64,000 nt of DNA from Lachnospiraceae bacterium. GTDB lineage: Bacteria > Bacillota > Clostridia > Lachnospirales > Lachnospiraceae. The DNA lies in the NCBI GenBank assembly GCA_024687125.1, contig JAILFA010000025.1, positions 1 through 64,000 of the forward strand. Direction: 5' to 3'. The notes below the pieces were generated by a model. That model did no database searches. It was not told the origin of the DNA and was given only the letters and a program-made list of their open reading frames with translations. The position numbers and the translations under genes are program-made. Shown here piece by piece: positions 24,801 to 31,956 of this stretch; within the stretch, counting starts at the first letter, position 1; every line of letters begins with the position of its first letter.

Positions 24801-25811
24801 ACCATGCGGATCGATGAGCTCTCGAGCAAACTGAATATCGCTTTTTACAAGGCGGCGCTTCAGTGTGAGAAGATCGGCCAGAAAGTGTTCGTCAATGAAC
24901 TGATCGATAACGGTGATACCATACACGCCTTCGTTGTCAGGCTCGCGAACAACGAGATGAATAACGCTTCCGCCTACGCGCTCGCGATCGTCGGCATCAC
25001 CCCAAGGAGCGACAAGGGACTGACCTTTGCAGGTGTCGCCAAGGCTCTTTCGGTCGACTATATCGATATCTATCAGGTCGATCTCGACACGGAGCACTTT
25101 ATCGAGTACACGCCAGACAAGGAAAATGTCGACATCTCTGTCACAAGAGAGGGAGAGGATTTCTTCGCCAAGAGCCGCCAGGATGCCCTGGAGTTCGTTC
25201 ATGAGGATGATCAGGCCGCATTTATCAAAGCGTTTACCAAGGAAAATGTCGTGACATCCCTGGATGAACACGGCGTTTTCTCGCTGACTTACCGGGCAAA
25301 TTACTACGGGGACTCCATCTACGTCAGCATGAAGGCTCTCCGCATGAGCGGCGAAGGAAACCAGATCATCATCGGTGTCAACAGTGTCGATGCGCAGATG
25401 AGAGAAAGAGCGACGCTTCAGAGACTGGAAGAGGAAAAGGCTACGTTCTCCAGGATCTCGGTCCTGATGGGGGACTTCATCGCCATCTATTCGGTCGATC
25501 CGGAAACAGGCGCCTATATGGAATACTCCTCCTCAGAGGAATACTCGGAGCAGGGGATCAGCAAGGCGGGAGCGGACTTCTTCGCGGATTCCCGCAGGAA
25601 CAGTAAGGGCCTCATTCATCCTGATGATTTTGAGGAACTGATGAAGGTCCTGACCATGGAAAATATACTTGTTGCTGTGCAGAACGGCAGGGTGTTCACA
25701 CATACCTACCGGATGAAGCTCGGCAGCGATTATACCCGTCTGTGTCTCCGGGCCGGTCTGGTCAAGGAAAAGGACGGCAAGCAGCTGATCATCGGCATCG
25801 CCGCTGCGTAG
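21861..25811 (+). CDS. Large GGDEF-GGDEF-EAL cyclic-di-GMP signalling protein
   Basis: 1316 residues, ribosome site GAGGAGAGG. Order: N-terminal sensory region (1-150), GAF-like region (about 150-300), first GGDEF domain with intact A-G-G-D-E-F near 391, second GGDEF-like domain whose signature is replaced by F-E-Q-G-H-F near 565, and EAL domain (about 655-900) with D-E-E-A-L-A-R-W, I-E-I-T-E-S, D-D-F-G-S-G-Y-S-S-L and V-T-E-G-V-E-T. The C-terminal 400 residues hold PAS-like units; D-Y-I-D-I-Y-Q-V-D and D-F-I-A-I-Y-S-V-D mark two copies. No membrane segment, so cytoplasmic. It may both make and degrade c-di-GMP; the second cyclase site should be inactive. Confidence 0.9.
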   Translation: MDFQSFVDSIPKMACVVSVEKKPGDTYGDIRIVTGNKAYISSIENPAPGTQMLRDKFTPNCLYTDYLTRDLNFEDYSYRCAVLKKCLHSYAQPDRMSVWLNMMFIPLWPDDGDLCYCVYMMEINFEPDVSNMSVMSSNAASAALETCIKLSGTKDFKVTILDVIKDIRKLCDAEHCCILTLNPAERSCTVLGEAFAPNTALLPMATYLDSAFYEIADSWEDTIAGSNCILVKDEKDMELIKERNPIWYESLTGAGAHNIVLFPLKSRGERIGYMWALNYDESRAVMIKETLEVTTFILGAEIGNYFLMDKLRNLGSRDMLTGVMNRNEMNNYVDSLSNGKYPGTSVGVIFADINGLKEINDVEGHNAGDNLIRNAADILREIFDENEIYRAGGDEFAIIMTGITEDDLKQKLDEIEEKCAQLESVSIAHGGSVEKDSRNIRMALRLADERMYENKTKFYSQSSVPERGRGKGKDRSAKESELIRRMNFDQLTGLPSMTFFFKLAENAREKMHEEGVESAVLYMNLHGMLDYNKKYGYVEGDKLLREVAIILTDAFGEEACSRFEQGHFAAIAKTEGLEKKLDEIFKKLRNTNSKRSLPMSVGIYPDSMGMVETALACDRAKIASASTKNARRSMFIYFDEKMLRRELNSKYVIDNLDRAISENWITAYYQPLIRSTSRRVCDEEALARWIDPEKGIMSPADFIPVLEDTKLIYKVDLHIVDVILEHYKKKKHDKLNIVPVSVNLSRADFDMCDIVEEICNRVDTAGMPRELLTIEITESLIGENFAYIKEQVRRFQKLGFKVWMDDFGSGYSSLNLLQDMQFDVIKFDMQFMRQFDNPKSRTMLAELLKMAVRLGIETVTEGVETEEQVEFLCEAGCTRMQGYFFSKPLPFEEILRRHREGLTIGFEDPGEGPYQSLLSAVNLYDLASKSNEEDGSTRVTLNAQPVVIAEVDSTTLKMVRSNKAYMKTAKIYSLLGAEGTTMRIDELSSKLNIAFYKAALQCEKIGQKVFVNELIDNGDTIHAFVVRLANNEMNNASAYALAIVGITPRSDKGLTFAGVAKALSVDYIDIYQVDLDTEHFIEYTPDKENVDISVTREGEDFFAKSRQDALEFVHEDDQAAFIKAFTKENVVTSLDEHGVFSLTYRANYYGDSIYVSMKALRMSGEGNQIIIGVNSVDAQMRERATLQRLEEEKATFSRISVLMGDFIAIYSVDPETGAYMEYSSSEEYSEQGISKAGADFFADSRRNSKGLIHPDDFEELMKVLTMENILVAVQNGRVFTHTYRMKLGSDYTRLCLRAGLVKEKDGKQLIIGIAAA

Positions 25812-25821
25812 AGACAACTTT

Positions 25822-26436
25822 TCAGCCGACGAGTTCCCGGATCGTCTTCCAGTCAGGGCATCGGGTGTATCTGTCTGTCGGAAACACGCATTCCTGATTC
25901 CACGGGCGGTCAAAGACCATCACGCGGAGCTCCGGCAGGTGCTCAAAAAACCGGAACGCGGAAGGCGAGTCTTCTACAGCGATATCAAAGTGCATCTTAT
26001 AATAATCCTCGAGCTCCAGACTGAAGGTGCTGTTCCGGATGAAGTTCTCATCACGGGCGTACTTGTTGAGGCAGTACAGGCTGACACGCTCCAGTCCATG
26101 CTGATCCAGCCAGGTACGCGAAGCGTCGAAAGCACCGAACGGGCGGCCGGTGACCACGGACACTTCATAGCCGCTGTCGATCCAGCTGTTGACGGTCTCG
26201 GATGCCCCCGGCGACTCCTCGTAAGACAGGAGGACCTCCGGCTTGTGTGCTTCGATCATCATATGATCATACTGTTCATCGGTCAGATCAAAAGCCTTTT
26301 TCAGATTAAAAAAACGGATCTTTTCATACGGCACATCCAGACCGAAGAGTTTTTCTACAAATCCGGAAAAGTGCCGTGCCGTCTCGCAGAGACAGTCATC
26401 AAAGTCAACGTAGATGCTTAAGCGTTCCTTATTCAC
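25822..26436 (-). CDS. HAD-type 5'-nucleotidase-like protein
   Basis: 204 residues. GTG at 26436 is preferred because AGGAGA lies five bases upstream and the protein then begins N-K-E-R-L-S-I-Y-V-D-F-D-D-C-L, with motif I D-F-D-D at once; the 13 extra upstream codons overlap the transporter gene. Motif II is V-V-T-G-R-P near residue 100 and the late acidic motif is V-E-D-S-P near 158. The fold resembles 5'(3')-deoxyribonucleotidases and YqfW-like proteins of about 190 residues. It overlaps the preceding EamA gene by 8 bases and ends ten bases from the convergent c-di-GMP gene. Confidence 0.7.
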   Translation of the reverse strand: MNKERLSIYVDFDDCLCETARHFSGFVEKLFGLDVPYEKIRFFNLKKAFDLTDEQYDHMMIEAHKPEVLLSYEESPGASETVNSWIDSGYEVSVVTGRPFGAFDASRTWLDQHGLERVSLYCLNKYARDENFIRNSTFSLELEDYYKMHFDIAVEDSPSAFRFFEHLPELRVMVFDRPWNQECVFPTDRYTRCPDWKTIRELVG

Positions 26437-27325
26437 TTTCTCTCCTTTTCTTCGGACTGCCGAGCTCACTGACAAGCGCCGCGCCCAGGATCAGAGCTCC
26501 GCCGATCCAGCCGGCCGGGCCCATGGGTTCGCGGAGCAGCAGTGCCGAGCACACGACGGAAACCACGGGTTCAATGTATCCGAGGACTGCCACCGTCTGT
26601 ACCGGGAGATTTGCCATCCCGCTGAAGTACAGGCAATACGCCGCCCCTGTATGAACAACACCCAGCATCAGGATGATCAGCACGGACCTTGTGTCCCAGG
26701 TCGGGACCGTTCCCCAGTTTCTGACGATCACATACGGCAGGATCGTCAGGGCTGAGATCGCCAGCTGCAGTATGGATCTGTCATACGCTGTGATGTCGCG
26801 GAGCTTCCTGTTGCAGATGACGATAAAGACGAAGCATATCGCCGCCGCCATCGCCATGAACGCGCCGAACAGATCTCCGATCGCCCCGTTCCATACGCCG
26901 GAAACGAGGATGATGCCCAGAAAAGCGACGCCCACACACGGCAGTTTCCGTATGTTGAGCGGTTCATGCAGAAAAACGGGCGTGACCAGGATGACCAGGA
27001 CCGGAGCCACATAGTTGCACAGGCTCGCGATCGCGACCGTTGTGCGGATATAGGCGATGAACAGCAGGATCCAGTTCAGCCCCAGGCAGATCCCGGAGAT
27101 CACAAGCCACGGCAGATTCCTGCGGACGGCGTCCCGGTCGATCCTTTTATGCCGCGCTCTCAGGTACAGGACGATGAAGACGGAACCGATGCTTCCCCTG
27201 CAGAGTGCGACGATCTCGCTCGGATAGTCGACAAACCGGAGAAACATCCCGACGGTTCCGTATAATATGACAGCTGCGATGTATTTCGCCCGCTCAGCGC
27301 CCAGGTTTATGCCCCGGTCGTTCAC
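26429..27325 (-). CDS. EamA/DMT-superfamily transporter
   Basis: 298 residues with ten hydrophobic segments arranged as two EamA repeats of five. Typical features are the N-terminal V-G-M-F-L-R-F-V-D-Y-P-S-E-I-V-A-L-C-R-G, and near the end of each repeat V-A-P-V-L-V-I-L-V-T-P-V-F-L-H-E-P and I-E-P-V-V-S-V-V-C-S-A-L-L-L-R-E. Members export or import small metabolites; substrate not predictable. It overlaps by 4 bases with the serine hydrolase gene before it and by 8 with the HAD gene after it, so the three form one operon. Confidence 0.85.
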   Translation of the reverse strand: MNDRGINLGAERAKYIAAVILYGTVGMFLRFVDYPSEIVALCRGSIGSVFIVLYLRARHKRIDRDAVRRNLPWLVISGICLGLNWILLFIAYIRTTVAIASLCNYVAPVLVILVTPVFLHEPLNIRKLPCVGVAFLGIILVSGVWNGAIGDLFGAFMAMAAAICFVFIVICNRKLRDITAYDRSILQLAISALTILPYVIVRNWGTVPTWDTRSVLIILMLGVVHTGAAYCLYFSGMANLPVQTVAVLGYIEPVVSVVCSALLLREPMGPAGWIGGALILGAALVSELGSPKKRRESE

Positions 27326-28491
27326 AGCATGATCCCGTTGACTACCGCGCGCACTCTGTGGTGATGATAGAGCTCATCGTTGGGACTCATGTTGTGCATG
27401 TAGGCAACGGAGAATCTGTCGACCGGATCCGCCTCGACCCAGATCCCGGTGCCGCCGGTCCAGCCGAAATCGCCGAGATGACCGTTGTGCCCGTATTTCT
27501 GCGTAAGCAGCGTGCGGAACCCGAGCCCGTAGCCATAGCCGGCCAGGTAGTCGTTTTCAAAGTCCCTGAGCTGCTCCGGGCCCAGCTGGTTTTCATGAAG
27601 CATCGCCACGGTGCCGCTGCCCAGGAACTTGCGCCCCTTATAGGTGCCTCCGTTGGCCAGCATCTGCATGAAAACAGCAAAATCATGGGCACTGATCAGG
27701 AGATTCGGACGCGCGCCCGCCGGTACCTTGTCGGGCTCCGCCGTCATGAAATGGGTCGCAGGTTCAAACTGCCCGGGCTCCTTTCGGATGTAATTCGTTA
27801 CGATGCGGTCCCTGTTCTCCGGGCGGACAAACGTATCTGCGTCCTCGAGCTCCAGGGGATCGATCAGACGGTCCTTGAAGACTTCGCGCAGAGGCTTTTC
27901 CTCAAAGGTCTCTACAAGGACGCCCGTGATCTCGGAACCGAACCCGTACAGCCAGTGCGAACCGGGCTCGAACATGACCGGGACATCCGCCATCGCGCGC
28001 ACTTCTTCCGCGATCGTGGCCGGTCCTTTTTTAAGCAGTTCCTCCATCTTCCGGCTCATGGCCGCCAGCGTGGGGGTCGTCGGGTCGACGGAGGGCACCA
28101 TGCAGTACGGCAGGCCGCACATCATTGCGACCGCGTCCCGGATCGTGATCGGCTTTTCAAGCGGCGCGGTATCAATGCCGCCGTTTGGCTGCACGACGAA
28201 TTTCTGCGTGTTCTTCCACTCGGGGAGGTAGTAATACAGCGGATCGCTGAAAAGGAACCTTCCTTCCTCATAGAGCATGCCGAGGATCGCATAGGTAAAG
28301 AGCTTCGTTGTGGAAGCCTGGCTGAACATGCTGTGGACATCGACTTTTCTGCCGGTTTCGATATCCGCGTACCCGGCCTCTCCGTGGTAGATCAGTTCGT
28401 CCCCCTGCATGACCGCGACCGCGCAGCCGGGGTTTGTCCCCTGCTCCACGAAAGAGCTGAGCAGTTTATCAAGTCTCGAGAAATCCTTCAT
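27322..28491 (-). CDS. Beta-lactamase-fold serine hydrolase (class C/esterase type)
   Basis: 389 residues. ATG at 28491 has GGAGGTG directly upstream; an in-frame GTG two codons earlier is inside that site. The nucleophile motif S-T-T-K is at residues 60-63, the second element Y-G-F-G stands near 175 in place of Y-x-N, and H-L-G-D-F-G-W-T-G-G-T-G near 335 supplies the third element. No signal peptide, so it is probably a cytoplasmic esterase or amidase rather than a resistance beta-lactamase. First gene of the operon with the EamA transporter and nucleotidase-like HAD. Confidence 0.85.
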   Translation of the reverse strand: MKDFSRLDKLLSSFVEQGTNPGCAVAVMQGDELIYHGEAGYADIETGRKVDVHSMFSQASTTKLFTYAILGMLYEEGRFLFSDPLYYYLPEWKNTQKFVVQPNGGIDTAPLEKPITIRDAVAMMCGLPYCMVPSVDPTTPTLAAMSRKMEELLKKGPATIAEEVRAMADVPVMFEPGSHWLYGFGSEITGVLVETFEEKPLREVFKDRLIDPLELEDADTFVRPENRDRIVTNYIRKEPGQFEPATHFMTAEPDKVPAGARPNLLISAHDFAVFMQMLANGGTYKGRKFLGSGTVAMLHENQLGPEQLRDFENDYLAGYGYGLGFRTLLTQKYGHNGHLGDFGWTGGTGIWVEADPVDRFSVAYMHNMSPNDELYHHHRVRAVVNGIML

Positions 28492-28555
28492 AAGCACCTC
28501 CGTCCGTCAGACTGTTTACCCAATGATATCACAAATCGCACCGGATCGTTGCTTT

Positions 28556-28930
28556 CCCGATAAAAAGTCACTTTTTGCTGTTTTATCGGGGGAGAGGGAT
28601 CATGGCTTTCCCGATAAAAAGTCACTTCTGGCGATTTTATCGGGGTAGAGAAAATGCACTGAGGCATAGCCATCCCAATAAAAGGGGGATCTATGCTACA
28701 TTTATAGGGAATACCACGAGGAACGGTAGCACGAGTAACCCGATGAAATTCAGACATAACCTGTTTTTATAGGGAGATGGCCCAAAATGTACCCCGATAA
28801 AATCGGCAATCGGGGGCGATTTATATGGAAAACCAAGGCAACCCAGCAAAAGCAGCAGGCAGGATATCCCGATAAAAGCATATTATGATACAATTTCATG
28901 GGGGGATTACATGATTTCATCGGGAATATC
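28556..28930. repeat. Array of CCCGATAAAA palindromes
   Basis: Two perfect units: CCCGATAAAA (28556-28565), 15 bases, TTTTATCGGG (28581-28590); and 28610-28619 with 28635-28644, again 15 bases apart, starting 54 bases after the first. More degenerate units follow: CCC-A-ATAAA with TTTAT-A-GGG (28673-28710), a weak one around 28739-28775, CCCCGAT...ATCGGGG (28792-28816), and GATATCCCGAT...ATCGGGAATATC (28863-28930). No gene fits this 450-base gap between divergent operons. Confidence 0.7.
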
Positions 28931-28951
28931 AATTAAGACGGGAGGAATGCC

Positions 28952-29701
28952 ATGGATTATCAGGATATCAACGCCAGGACGATCGACGGATGGGTCGAAG
29001 GAGGCTGGGAATGGGGGAAGTCGATATCGCATGAGGAATATGTGAAAGCCCAGGGCGGTGAGTGGGATGTACAGCTGACGCCCGTTAAGATGGTCCCGCA
29101 CCGCTGGTTCGGAGATCTGAAGGGGAAAAAGCTGCTGGGGCTCGCGAGCGGCGGCGGGCAGCAGATGCCGATCTTTGCGGCGCTGGGAGCGGAATGTACT
29201 GTCTTTGACTATTCCGAGAAGCAGCTGGACAATGAAAGAGAAGTGGCGGAGCGTGAGGGATATCAGATCCGCATCATCCGCGGGGATATGACGAAACCGC
29301 TTCCTTTTGAAGATGAAGAATTTGATCTCATCTTTCATCCGGTATCAAACTGCTATGTAGAAGAGGTCCGTCCGATCTGGAAAGAATGCTTCCGTATCCT
29401 GAAGAGAGGCGGGTATCTGATCTCCGGGACCAGTCATTATATGGATTATATCGTCGACAGCGAAGAGAAGACGATCGCGTATTCTCTGCCGTTTAATCCA
29501 TTAAAGGATCCGAAGCTGATGAAGGAACTGATGGATGGAGATGAGGGCGTCCAGTTTTCACATTCGCTGGAAGAGCAGATCGGAGGACAGCTGGAAGCGG
29601 GCTTCCGTCTTATGGAACTCTACGAAGATACAAACAGCGAGGGACGGCTGTTTGAAATGGGGATCCCGTCCTATCTCGCCATGCTTTCCAGGAAGGAATG
29701 A
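28952..29701 (+). CDS. Class I SAM-dependent methyltransferase
   Basis: 249 residues, strong ribosome site GGGAGGAA. Motif I is L-L-G-L-A-S-G-G-G-Q-Q near residue 53, followed by the acidic strand end V-F-D-Y-S near 74, motif II/IV F-D-L-I-F-H-P-V-S near 113, and motif V/VI G-G-Y-L-I-S-G near 150 as in Methyltransf_11 proteins. The N-terminal W-x-x-G-W-E-W-G-K segment and the conserved E-Y-V near 30 are common in Lachnospiraceae relatives. Substrate unknown. Its stop abuts that of the convergent HD-domain gene, without a terminator between them. Confidence 0.88.
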   Translation: MDYQDINARTIDGWVEGGWEWGKSISHEEYVKAQGGEWDVQLTPVKMVPHRWFGDLKGKKLLGLASGGGQQMPIFAALGAECTVFDYSEKQLDNEREVAEREGYQIRIIRGDMTKPLPFEDEEFDLIFHPVSNCYVEEVRPIWKECFRILKRGGYLISGTSHYMDYIVDSEEKTIAYSLPFNPLKDPKLMKELMDGDEGVQFSHSLEEQIGGQLEAGFRLMELYEDTNSEGRLFEMGIPSYLAMLSRKE

Positions 29702-30289
29702 CTACAGAGAGTCCCCTGTCTCTTCTGACAGTTCCCGGATGAAAGACAGCAGGAAATCGTGCCTTTTTTCGGCGATCCTGCGCGCCGTGTCTGTGCAGAG
29801 CTGTTCCCTGATCAGAAGCAGCTTGTCATAGAAGTGCCGGACGGAATCCTCGATGCTCCGGCCATGCTCGCCTCCGTAGGCAAAGGTGCGCGCGATTCCG
29901 ATGGCGCCCAGCGCATCCAGACGGTCCGCGTCCTGTACGATCATTCCCTCAGGAGAATCCGGCTTTTTCCCGCGGTTCTGACTGAAAGACACAGCGTTTA
30001 TGACGCTGCAGATTCTGTCCGCCGCGGCGGCGGAGACGTTATGCTCTGTCAGAAACGCGCGCGCGTTGGCGTTATTCTCTGTATGAAAGATCTTATGGTC
30101 GTCGACATCATGGAGGATCGCCGCCAGAGACACGACGAGCCGGTCACATGCCGGTTCCTGATCGGCGATCATCAGCGCATTGCGATATACCCGGAGGCAA
30201 TGGGCGGCATCGTGCCCGCCGGCGTTATCACCGAGCAGTTCGGTCATGTATTCTGTTGCGTTCTTTATCAGTTCTTCGTCATTCATCAT
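29702..30289 (-). CDS. HD-domain phosphohydrolase
   Basis: 195 residues. The metal-binding HD motifs are visible: G-H-D-A-A-H near residue 24, L-H-D-V-D-D-H near 59 and Q-D-A-D-R-L-D-A-L-G-A near 118, matching the YedJ-like/HDIA family of about 200 residues that hydrolyses nucleotides or small phosphoesters. Two ATGs in tandem (30289 and 30286) follow GGAAG; the second has better spacing. Convergent with the methyltransferase gene. Confidence 0.85.
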   Translation of the reverse strand: MMNDEELIKNATEYMTELLGDNAGGHDAAHCLRVYRNALMIADQEPACDRLVVSLAAILHDVDDHKIFHTENNANARAFLTEHNVSAAAADRICSVINAVSFSQNRGKKPDSPEGMIVQDADRLDALGAIGIARTFAYGGEHGRSIEDSVRHFYDKLLLIREQLCTDTARRIAEKRHDFLLSFIRELSEETGDSL

Positions 30290-30771
30290 CTTCCATGCAT
30301 CCCGGCCCGTATGGTATCGCGCTTCGTCCCGGCCAATATTGTATCACGGGACGACAGGGCAGGGCAAAGCGGCAGTAGGTCATTACTTATCGCGGAAGGA
30401 CTCATCGCAGGGAAGCTTACAGCAGAAATCCCGATAGATCCCCGGGATCTGCCAGTTTTGTCGGGGTGTATGAGATGCAGACAATTTGCGGTATCCCTAT
30501 AAATGCGAGGGGAGATGAGAAAAAGTAGGGAAAACAGGGAGACGGAGCGTTCATGGTATCCCTATGAAAGCAAGGGGAGATGAGAAAAAGTAGGGAAAAC
30601 AGGGAGAAGGAGGCTTTGCGGGATCCCTATGAAAGCGAGGGGAGAGGAGAAAAAGTAGGGAAAACAGGGAAGCAGGCAGTTTGAGGAACCCGATAAAGGA
30701 TCTGGAGGAGCGATTTTTATCGGGATTTACGTTTTGATGCATTAGATCTTTAGGATAAACGCAAAAACTAC
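30290..30771. other. Repeat-rich intergenic region
   Basis: No gene in about 480 bases. It contains a degenerate CCCGATAG...TTGTCGGGG pair (about 30431-30467), the three 65-base tandem units described separately, and one more CCCGATAAA...TTTATCGGG palindrome (about 30690-30723) of the type found in the 28556-28930 array. Confidence 0.55.
30490..30684. repeat. Three tandem 65-base repeats
   Basis: Units at 30490-30554, 30555-30619 and 30620-30684. Each starts with GG(T/G)ATCCCTAT(A/G)AA, continues with GCGAGGGGAGATGAG and AAAAAGTAGGGAAAACAGGGA, and differs mainly in the last 12-15 bases. CCCTA near the start and TAGGG near the middle can pair in each unit. The period is exactly 65. Confidence 0.85.
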
Positions 30772-30801
30772 TTGACGAAATTATATTGTGCAAAATATAA
30801 T
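30772..30801 (+). promoter_or_regulatory. Promoter of the glutathione peroxidase gene with operator-like inverted repeat
   Basis: TTGACG (30772-30777), 18-base spacer, TATAAT (30796-30801). The perfect 8-bp inverted repeat ATTATATT-GTGCAA-AATATAAT (30780-30801) covers the spacer and the -10, a position fit for a repressor such as a PerR- or Rrf2-like factor; the identity of the regulator is inference. Confidence 0.7.
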
Positions 30802-30901
30802 AGCAAAAAAGCAAAAGCCAAAAGCCAAAAACAGACAAAACGGGGCATTAAAACCGTACAATAAAGAATTCCGGCAGAAACGGATGAGAAAGGAGAGAAC
30901 G

Positions 30902-31369
30902 ATGAGCGTACATGATTTTACGGTAAAGGACAACAGGGGTAACGACGTATCCCTGGCAGAGTATAAGGGCAAGGTGCTTCTGATCGTAAACACGGCAACG
31001 AAGTGCGGGCTTACACCGCAGTATGGTGGGCTGGAGGCACTGTACGAACAATATCATGAGCAGGGCTTTGAAATCCTCGATTTTCCGTGCAACCAGTTTG
31101 CTTTCCAGGCACCGGGGAGCGCGGAAGAGATCAACAGCTTCTGCACGCTGCGGTTCAATACGAAATTTCCGCGATTTGAGAAGATCAAGGTGAACGGAAG
31201 AGGCGCGGATCCGCTGTACAAGTATCTCAAAGAGAAAAAGCCCGGCAGGATCCAGTGGAATTTCGCCAAGTTTCTGATCGACCGGGATGGGAATGTCGTC
31301 GACCGGTTTTCCCCGACTGATAAGCCGGAGACACTTAATGAAAAGATCGAAGAGCAGCTCAGGAAATGA
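30902..31369 (+). CDS. Glutathione peroxidase family thiol peroxidase
   Basis: 155 residues, start ATG 30902 behind AAAGGAGAG; the frame is open to 30788 but lacks need for it. The peroxidatic Cys35 lies in N-T-A-T-K-C-G-L-T, followed by F-P-C-N-Q-F-A-F-Q-A-P-G-S near 60 with the family Gln, and W-N-F near 120. Bacterial members (BsaA type) usually reduce hydroperoxides with thioredoxin rather than glutathione. A promoter with an operator-like palindrome lies 100 bases upstream, and a terminator follows. Single-gene unit. Confidence 0.93.
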   Translation: MSVHDFTVKDNRGNDVSLAEYKGKVLLIVNTATKCGLTPQYGGLEALYEQYHEQGFEILDFPCNQFAFQAPGSAEEINSFCTLRFNTKFPRFEKIKVNGRGADPLYKYLKEKKPGRIQWNFAKFLIDRDGNVVDRFSPTDKPETLNEKIEEQLRK

Positions 31370-31385
31370 CAGAGATCACCAAAAA

Positions 31386-31418
31386 AAGTCCCGCGGCGGA
31401 AGCTGCGGGACACTTTTT
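31386..31418. terminator. Bidirectional intrinsic terminator
   Basis: GTCCCGC (31388-31394) pairs with GCGGGAC (31405-31411), flanked by an A-run before and CACTTTTTT after, so it can end both the peroxidase transcript and the convergent minus-strand HAD operon. Confidence 0.85.
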
Positions 31419-31440
31419 TGTTCTTTATCGATCCTGTTTG

Positions 31441-31947
31441 TTACTGCCGCGCGAGCCATTTTTTCTTGACCAGGGCGGCTTTCTCGATGACCTTTTCCTT
31501 CCAGTCGTCGTCCTGGGCCTCCAGCTGGTAGGTATCAAAGCCGTACTGGCGCCCGGCGGAACAGATGACGGATTCGTCGTCTACATGAAGGGAGATGTGG
31601 TACCAGCTCGGGACCTTCTGCGGCAGCGTCGTGGACCGGTTCTTCTGGACTTCCTTGAGATGCCGCTCGGCGTTGACGATCCCGTCGAACTTCACGCCGT
31701 ATTTTTTGAAGAGCCCTTTGATGTACTTGTCGGTACGGAATGAAGAAGTGTAGACCCAGACCTCGTAGCCCAGCTCCTGAAGCCTGTTGATGAGTTCGGG
31801 CGCGCCGAGCCTGAGGCGCTCCTTGTAGATCCGGTTGTACGGAAAGCGCAGCTCCGGCTCTGTCTTGTGCGTCTCGGACGAGACGAACAGGACTTCGTCA
31901 AGGTCAAAGGAGACCCGCATCTTCGGTTGGTCATTCTGACGCTTCAT
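31441..31947 (-). CDS. HAD-fold protein, paralogue of the neighbouring fusion's C-terminal domain
   Basis: 168 residues. Motif I is S-F-D-L-D-E-V-L-F near residue 13. The segment K-E-R-L-R-L-G-A-P-E-L-I-N-R-L and G-Y-E-V-W-V-Y-T-S-S matches K-E-R-I-R-Q-G-V-P and G-Y-D-I-W-V-Y-S-S in the adjacent gene, and a late H-V-D-D-E-S parallels H-I-D-N-D-S there. Thus the two genes share a HAD domain by duplication. It follows the fusion gene by nine bases in the same operon. Probably a phosphatase of unknown substrate. Confidence 0.75.
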   Translation of the reverse strand: MKRQNDQPKMRVSFDLDEVLFVSSETHKTEPELRFPYNRIYKERLRLGAPELINRLQELGYEVWVYTSSFRTDKYIKGLFKKYGVKFDGIVNAERHLKEVQKNRSTTLPQKVPSWYHISLHVDDESVICSAGRQYGFDTYQLEAQDDDWKEKVIEKAALVKKKWLARQ

Positions 31948-31956
31948 TCCGATCCC

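Noticed and set aside
27322-28491. Antibiotic-resistance beta-lactamase
   Set aside because: S-x-x-K fold present, but no signal peptide and the operon holds a metabolite transporter and a nucleotidase-like protein; an esterase or amidase role is more likely.
30490-30684. Possible CRISPR array
   Set aside because: Repeats of about 50 bases with only 12-15 variable bases, no Cas genes, only three units.
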